Positions 5,688 through 9,172 of a stretch of 9,172 bases of DNA are shown piece by piece. Both the position numbers and the translations under genes were made by a program. Within the stretch, counting starts at the first letter, position 1. The number at the start of each line of letters is the position of its first letter. The notes beneath the pieces were generated by a model. The model was not told the DNA's origin. It saw nothing but the letters and a program-made list of their open reading frames with translations, and made no database searches. Origin of the DNA: Candidatus Methanoperedens sp. (GTDB lineage: Archaea > Halobacteriota > Methanosarcinia > Methanosarcinales > Methanoperedenaceae); assembly GCA_027460605.1 (NCBI GenBank), contig JAPZAN010000153.1:1-9172 (forward strand). The letters are read 5' to 3'.

Positions 5688-6671
5688 ATGCCAGGGAAAT
5701 TCATATCCGAAAAGGTAAGGGAAATCCCCCCTTCAGGGATACGGAAATTCTTTGACCTCGTACTTGAAATGGACGATGTAATCTCACTTGGCGTGGGAGA
5801 GCCGGATTTTGTCACTCCGTGGCATATCAGGGAAGCATGCATCTACTCGCTTGAAAAAGGTTTCACATCCTACACATCAAACCTCGGCCTTTTGGAATTG
5901 AGGGAATTGATTTCAAAATGTTATATAAAAGATTACGGTATTGATTATGACCCGAAAAATGAGGTACTTGTTACCACCGGAGTAAGTGAAGCTGCAGACC
6001 TTGCATTCAGGGCAGTAACAAACCCGGGCGACGAAGTAATAATCCCCGAGCCCTGCTACGTTTCGTATAAACCCAGCGTTTCACTCGCAGGCGGTGTACC
6101 GGTCCCCGTGCCCACATACCGGGATGACGAGTTCAGGGTCACGGCAGACCAGATAGAGAAAAGCGTCACAAAAAAAACCAAGGCGCTTGTGTTAAGTTAC
6201 CCAAACAATCCCACTGGCGCTGTCATGGGAAGGAAAGACCTTGAAGAGATAGCTGATGTAGTAAACGAAAATGACATCGCTGTAATCTCGGACGAGGTGT
6301 ATGCCAGGTTGACCTACGATGGCGCACATACCTGTTTTTCCTCACTCTCAGGGATGAAAGAGAGAAGCATTATCCTGAACGGGTTTTCAAAATCGCATGC
6401 CATGACAGGTTTGCGCCTGGGTTATGCTGCAGGAAGCGAGGAACTTATTGCAGCCATGACGAAAATCCATCAATATGCAATGCTCTGCGCGCCGATTACA
6501 GCACAGATGGGAGCGATAGAGGCTCTCAAGAACGGCGACGGTGAGATGCAAAAGATGGTCAGGGAATATAACCGCAGACGCCTCCTGGTTGTCAGGGGAT
6601 TGAATAAACTCGGGCTTGAGACATTTGAGCCCAAAGGGGCATTCTACGCTTGTGAGCGAGTAACTCGTTGA
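5688..6671 (+). CDS. Class I/II aminotransferase, C-terminally truncated (probable pseudogene)
   Basis: This is a PLP-dependent fold-type I aminotransferase of the aspartate/aromatic aminotransferase group. From the ATG at 5688 it has 327 residues against roughly 370-390 usual. Conserved parts are SLGVGEPDFVTP near the N-terminus, PNNPTG at 172-177, D202 in SDEVYARL (pairs with the PLP nitrogen), and FSKSHAMTGLRLG with K235 as the PLP Schiff-base lysine. The normal sequence runs to KGAFYA and then changes to CERVTR and a stop. The missing tail would hold the small-domain end with the conserved arginine that binds the substrate carboxylate, so activity is doubtful. The break coincides with the end of a convergent membrane gene that overlaps it antisense over 6592-6671. 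The gene follows lrp with a 4-nt gap, or overlaps it if the alternative ATG at 5634 is used. Substrate cannot be told. Confidence 0.88.
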   Translation: MPGKFISEKVREIPPSGIRKFFDLVLEMDDVISLGVGEPDFVTPWHIREACIYSLEKGFTSYTSNLGLLELRELISKCYIKDYGIDYDPKNEVLVTTGVSEAADLAFRAVTNPGDEVIIPEPCYVSYKPSVSLAGGVPVPVPTYRDDEFRVTADQIEKSVTKKTKALVLSYPNNPTGAVMGRKDLEEIADVVNENDIAVISDEVYARLTYDGAHTCFSSLSGMKERSIILNGFSKSHAMTGLRLGYAAGSEELIAAMTKIHQYAMLCAPITAQMGAIEALKNGDGEMQKMVREYNRRRLLVVRGLNKLGLETFEPKGAFYACERVTR

Positions 6672-7533
6672 AATAGACCTCTTTACCTGTTCGTGTCATA
6701 TACAGTCGAACCCAGAATACTGTGGTTAGCGGAGCAACAACAAAAACGCTTATGAATACGTTGACCAGTGGCCAGATCAAATTCATAACAGGAGAGAATC
6801 TCATTAATTCCCCGATAATTGTGATAGCGACAATAATTATACCCAAAATAATCCACAGAACGAACACATCGGATTTATTTTTTTTGAAAAAATTAAAACC
6901 AGTGACTATGCCGTCTATGGGTTCGAGATTATCCACTACCAGGGCATACCTGAAAACAGCAAGTACAAGACCTAAAATAAGCAGATATAATACCCACAGT
7001 AAAATCCCTGCAATCAACAAAAGCGGCGCGCCGGTTTTTTCAGGGGATAAGATTTGATTGATATCAAATTTCAAAGCACCGGGCACCATGAACACTATAC
7101 CCGCAAGGGCAAGCAGCCCGACAAGGACATCGGCCAGGAAGAGGTTCACAACGTTCTTTTTTCCTGCTTCTACCATCGCGGTAAGCCCGGTTTTTCCTGT
7201 TTCCGTGGCATGTCGCGCCATCCCGATAGCGCCTGCATTAAAGAACGACTCGATGGCCAGGGAAATTAAAAAAAACGTGATGAACAGAATAATAATTTGA
7301 GTAAGATGTGTTATTATCAGAGGGATAATAATCGACAGGACTTCCTATGGGGTAGTGGCATTTTCAAGAGAGGATAATGACGAACCAAAAATAGTTAAAA
7401 ACCCAAAACCGAGTATAATGAACGCAAGCAAGCCCGTTATTATTACATTCAGGGCAAAAGGAATGCCCAGATTGAGATTCTTTGTATACGTTTCAAATCC
7501 GTTGCTTATGATTTTTCCGATATCTTCCACCAT
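6592..7533 (-). pseudogene. Multi-TM archaeal membrane protein interrupted by an in-frame TAG and with a chimeric C-terminus
   Basis: The reading frame begins MVEDIGKIISNGFETYTKNL at 7533, with an AAAGGT ribosome site 6 nt ahead. It meets TAG at 7345-7347 (codon 63), then continues in the same frame with protein-like, membrane-rich sequence (LSIIIPLIITHL, IIILFITFFLISLAI) until TGA at 6592. About six hydrophobic segments are visible over some 313 codons; the domain layout resembles archaeal DUF4013/DUF7847-type proteins, which I cannot confirm. The next usable start after the TAG is the ATG at 7221, which would omit a membrane segment. The last about 20 residues, after TGKEVYFNELL, are antisense aminotransferase sequence, so the true C-terminus seems lost. 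Two lesions favour a decaying gene. Pyrrolysine readthrough of TAG is the alternative. Confidence 0.7.
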
Positions 7534-7586
7534 TGGTTACCTTTCCTCGGCTATCTAATGGTTTGATTATTTATTAATGTATTCAT

Positions 7587-7856
7587 CTATTTCAGAAATG
7601 TTATTGCCAGAAGCATCAACACAATCGCTAAAATCATCATGAGCAGCGCATATCTTTTATCGGTGCCAAAAACAACTGGTATAGGACCGATAAGTATTAC
7701 GCCTCCGCCTTTTACTTTGGTTTCTTTGCCCGTCCCGGCAGGTCTTTCCTCATCCGACCCCTCACTTTTCTTCCCCATCATGCCAAAAGCAACCAGAAGA
7801 AATCCCAGGATTATCATGAAGCTTCCGGCGATTATCAGGAAAGTCCAATCAGGCAT
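7587..7856 (-). CDS. DUF131 / TIGR00304 small membrane protein (second copy)
   Basis: This 89-residue protein has an N-terminal membrane helix (TFLIIAGSFMIILGFLLVAF), a charged linker with many K, E and G, the family signature GGGVILIGPIPVVFGTDKR, and a C-terminal helix ending at LLAITFLK. I start it at the ATG at 7856 rather than further upstream, because GGGAG lies a few bases ahead and the upstream extension is unlike the family. The start overlaps the end of the other DUF131 gene by 8 nt, so translation is probably coupled. The function is unknown; the family is archaeal and membrane-bound. The linker between the two helices is longer than in the neighbouring copy. The stop is TAG. Confidence 0.85.
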   Translation of the reverse strand: MPDWTFLIIAGSFMIILGFLLVAFGMMGKKSEGSDEERPAGTGKETKVKGGGVILIGPIPVVFGTDKRYALLMMILAIVLMLLAITFLK

Positions 7857-8073
7857 TTCTTCTCCCGAGCATAAAGTAAGTAAGCACGAGTAATAGACCA
7901 ATGACCATCGCAATCAATGTAATGCCGGGCGATGAACCGAATGCAATGGGTATTGGGCCAATCATGACAAGTCCTGCAAAATCTGCATTTCGGGCTGATA
8001 GGATGAATCCTATGAAAACCAGGGCAAAACCTGCCAGTATTAAGGCCAGTCCAATTTTGATTATATCAGTCAT
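7849..8073 (-). CDS. DUF131 / TIGR00304 small membrane protein (first copy)
   Basis: This 74-residue protein has two membrane helices (IGLALILAGFALVFIGFIL and ITLIAMVIGLLLVLTYFML) around the signature GLVMIGPIPIAFGSSPG, which is shared with the next gene. The ATG overlaps the stop of the DUF366 gene by 4 nt (ATGA) and its own end overlaps the second copy by 8 nt, so the three genes are translationally linked. The two DUF131 proteins look like diverged tandem paralogues and may act together in one membrane complex. This is an inference from adjacency only; no biochemical role is known to me. Confidence 0.87.
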   Translation of the reverse strand: MTDIIKIGLALILAGFALVFIGFILSARNADFAGLVMIGPIPIAFGSSPGITLIAMVIGLLLVLTYFMLGRRNA

Positions 8074-8627
8074 AGACTTTTTGTTTTAGTAATGTCGCCT
8101 TCGATGTCCTCTATTTCATGCAAAAAAGTTTCGGAAATCTTCTGTGCGATAGGTTTCCAGTCCAATCCGAAATCCAGAAGGGCAGCAGTTTTGACATCGC
8201 GGGGCGTTCCTTTTGTAGTTATGTTTATCCCGCAGTGAATCTTCTCGCTCGCAACTCCTGCGCTGGCTATGCTCACAGTTAGTTTCTTGTCATCGATAAA
8301 AAGGTCGTCGCCGTTCCTGGTCGTTTTCATCCCGTGCTTCTCAAGTACTTCCTTTATGCAGATAATGAGGAGGCGCTGCATGTGATAGGAAAGGCGCATA
8401 CTCGCAGGGGAATCGAACCTTTCCACAATAATATGGAGCAAATCATCGCCCTTTATAGTTTTCCCGGCTTTTTCATCCTCGAGGTCCTTCATATTCTCAA
8501 ATGTAACGTCCATGGGACCATGGAAGCACACGATGGAATCGCCTTTTATTCCCATGCTGTAAGCCCACAGCGGAGCTATCTGGGAGCCGTCATATTTTAT
8601 CGGGTCTGGGAGGATTTTGAATCTCAT
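8070..8627 (-). CDS. DUF366 family protein
   Basis: The 185-residue soluble protein matches the archaeal DUF366 family over its full length. Key parts are SQIAPLWAYSMGIKGDSIV near residues 15-33, the acidic segment MKDLEDEKAGKTIKGDDLLH, VERFDSP, DDLFIDDKKLTVSIA and the downstream GINITTKGTP. Its function is not established. AGAGG precedes the ATG with short spacing. The gene lies 15 nt after pyrG and overlaps the first DUF131 gene by 4 nt, so it belongs to the same transcript. The conserved acidic and glycine-rich segments would fit a ligand- or nucleotide-binding enzyme, but I see no motif that proves it. Confidence 0.9.
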   Translation of the reverse strand: MRFKILPDPIKYDGSQIAPLWAYSMGIKGDSIVCFHGPMDVTFENMKDLEDEKAGKTIKGDDLLHIIVERFDSPASMRLSYHMQRLLIICIKEVLEKHGMKTTRNGDDLFIDDKKLTVSIASAGVASEKIHCGINITTKGTPRDVKTAALLDFGLDWKPIAQKISETFLHEIEDIEGDITKTKSL

Positions 8628-8642
8628 TTTCCTCTTGGAATA

Positions 8643-9172
8643 CTACTCAAGCGCAGCCTTCACGAATGCCAGAAACGGAGGAGAAGGCTTTCCCGGGCGT
8701 GACCTGAATTCAGGGTGGAACTGCGAGCTGAAGAAGAACTTATGCCCCGGTATCTCAGCTATCTCCATCCTGTGGTCGTTTCTGCCAGTGAATTTCATGC
8801 CTTTTGCCTCAATTTGCGGGATGTACTTCGGATTCACCTCATACCTGTGCCTGTGTCGTTCGACTAGGACTGTACTTCCGTATAATTTGCTTGCAAGCGA
8901 GCCATCTTTAAGTATCGCCTCGCAATTCCCAAGGCGCATGGTGCCGCCCTTATTCTTGATATTTTCCTGCTCCGGAAGGAGGTCAATAACAGGATGTTCG
9001 GTCTGCGCAAGCTCGGAGCTGTTCGCATCCGCAAGTCCGACCACGTTTCGCGCAAACTCGATGACTGCAAGCTGCATGCCGAGGCACAATCCAAGGTATG
9101 GGATGTTATTTTCCCTCGCGAATTTAATGGCAATTATCTTGCCTTCAGTCCCTCGCACGCCAAAACCCCCGG
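8643..9172 (-). CDS. pyrG: CTP synthase, C-terminal glutamine amidotransferase domain (partial)
   Basis: CTP synthase makes CTP from UTP, ATP and glutamine. Only the C-terminal part of the class I glutaminase domain is in the window; the frame stays open to the right edge and begins with GGFGVRGTEGK, the usual internal motif GGFGxRGxEGK. The nucleophile cysteine is in LGLCLGMQ (codon at 9084-9086) and the catalytic histidine and glutamate are in QFHPEF (codons at 8715-8717 and 8709-8711). The segment EHPVIDLLPEQ, the RLG loop and VERHRHRYEVN are also typical of CTP synthase rather than of other amidotransferases. It is the most upstream gene seen in the minus-strand operon. The GTG at 9158 is internal, not the start. 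The stop is TAG. Confidence 0.97.
   Translation of the reverse strand, partial: GGFGVRGTEGKIIAIKFARENNIPYLGLCLGMQLAVIEFARNVVGLADANSSELAQTEHPVIDLLPEQENIKNKGGTMRLGNCEAILKDGSLASKLYGSTVLVERHRHRYEVNPKYIPQIEAKGMKFTGRNDHRMEIAEIPGHKFFFSSQFHPEFRSRPGKPSPPFLAFVKAALE

Overview
The window looks like a chromosome fragment from a euryarchaeon, probably of the Methanosarcinales / ANME-2d (Methanoperedens-like) type. The reasons are an archaeal 2-phospho-L-lactate guanylyltransferase (coenzyme F420 synthesis), two tandem archaeal DUF131/TIGR00304 small membrane proteins, an archaeal DUF366 gene next to CTP synthase, an Lrp regulator paired with a class I aminotransferase, and TATA-like boxes upstream of genes. 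A heme-copper (cbb3-like) oxidase subunit I at the left edge argues against an ordinary strict methanogen. The genus assignment is inference only.

Layout. From the left edge to about 2.34 kb lie three minus-strand genes: the N-terminal part of a CcoN-like oxidase subunit (to 584), pdxS (742-1638) and cofC (1697-2341). A 370-base non-coding stretch follows, with short repeats and an 11-bp inverted repeat. A visibly AT-rich plus-strand module of three overlapping genes then occupies 2712-4924. Gene 1 is a possible degenerate PD-(D/E)XK nuclease-like protein, gene 2 a helical-repeat plus winged-helix protein starting at TTG, and gene 3 a 257-residue protein whose four-repeat layout resembles a PCNA sliding clamp. 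This module, set between core genes of different base composition, is the most likely undescribed system here.

The plus-strand pair lrp (5204-5683) and aminotransferase (5688-6671) comes next. The aminotransferase breaks off about 50 residues before the usual family end, exactly where a convergent minus-strand multi-TM gene (7533 to 6592) also runs into foreign sequence, so both genes appear cut by one rearrangement junction near 6645-6675. The multi-TM gene also carries an in-frame TAG at codon 63. TAG ends at least five other genes here, so decay by nonsense mutation is more likely than pyrrolysine, but pyrrolysine is not excluded.

The right part is a minus-strand operon, in transcription order: pyrG (C-terminal glutaminase domain only), DUF366, DUF131 copy 1, DUF131 copy 2, then the broken membrane gene. 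The first four are spaced 15 nt apart or overlap by 4 to 8 nt.
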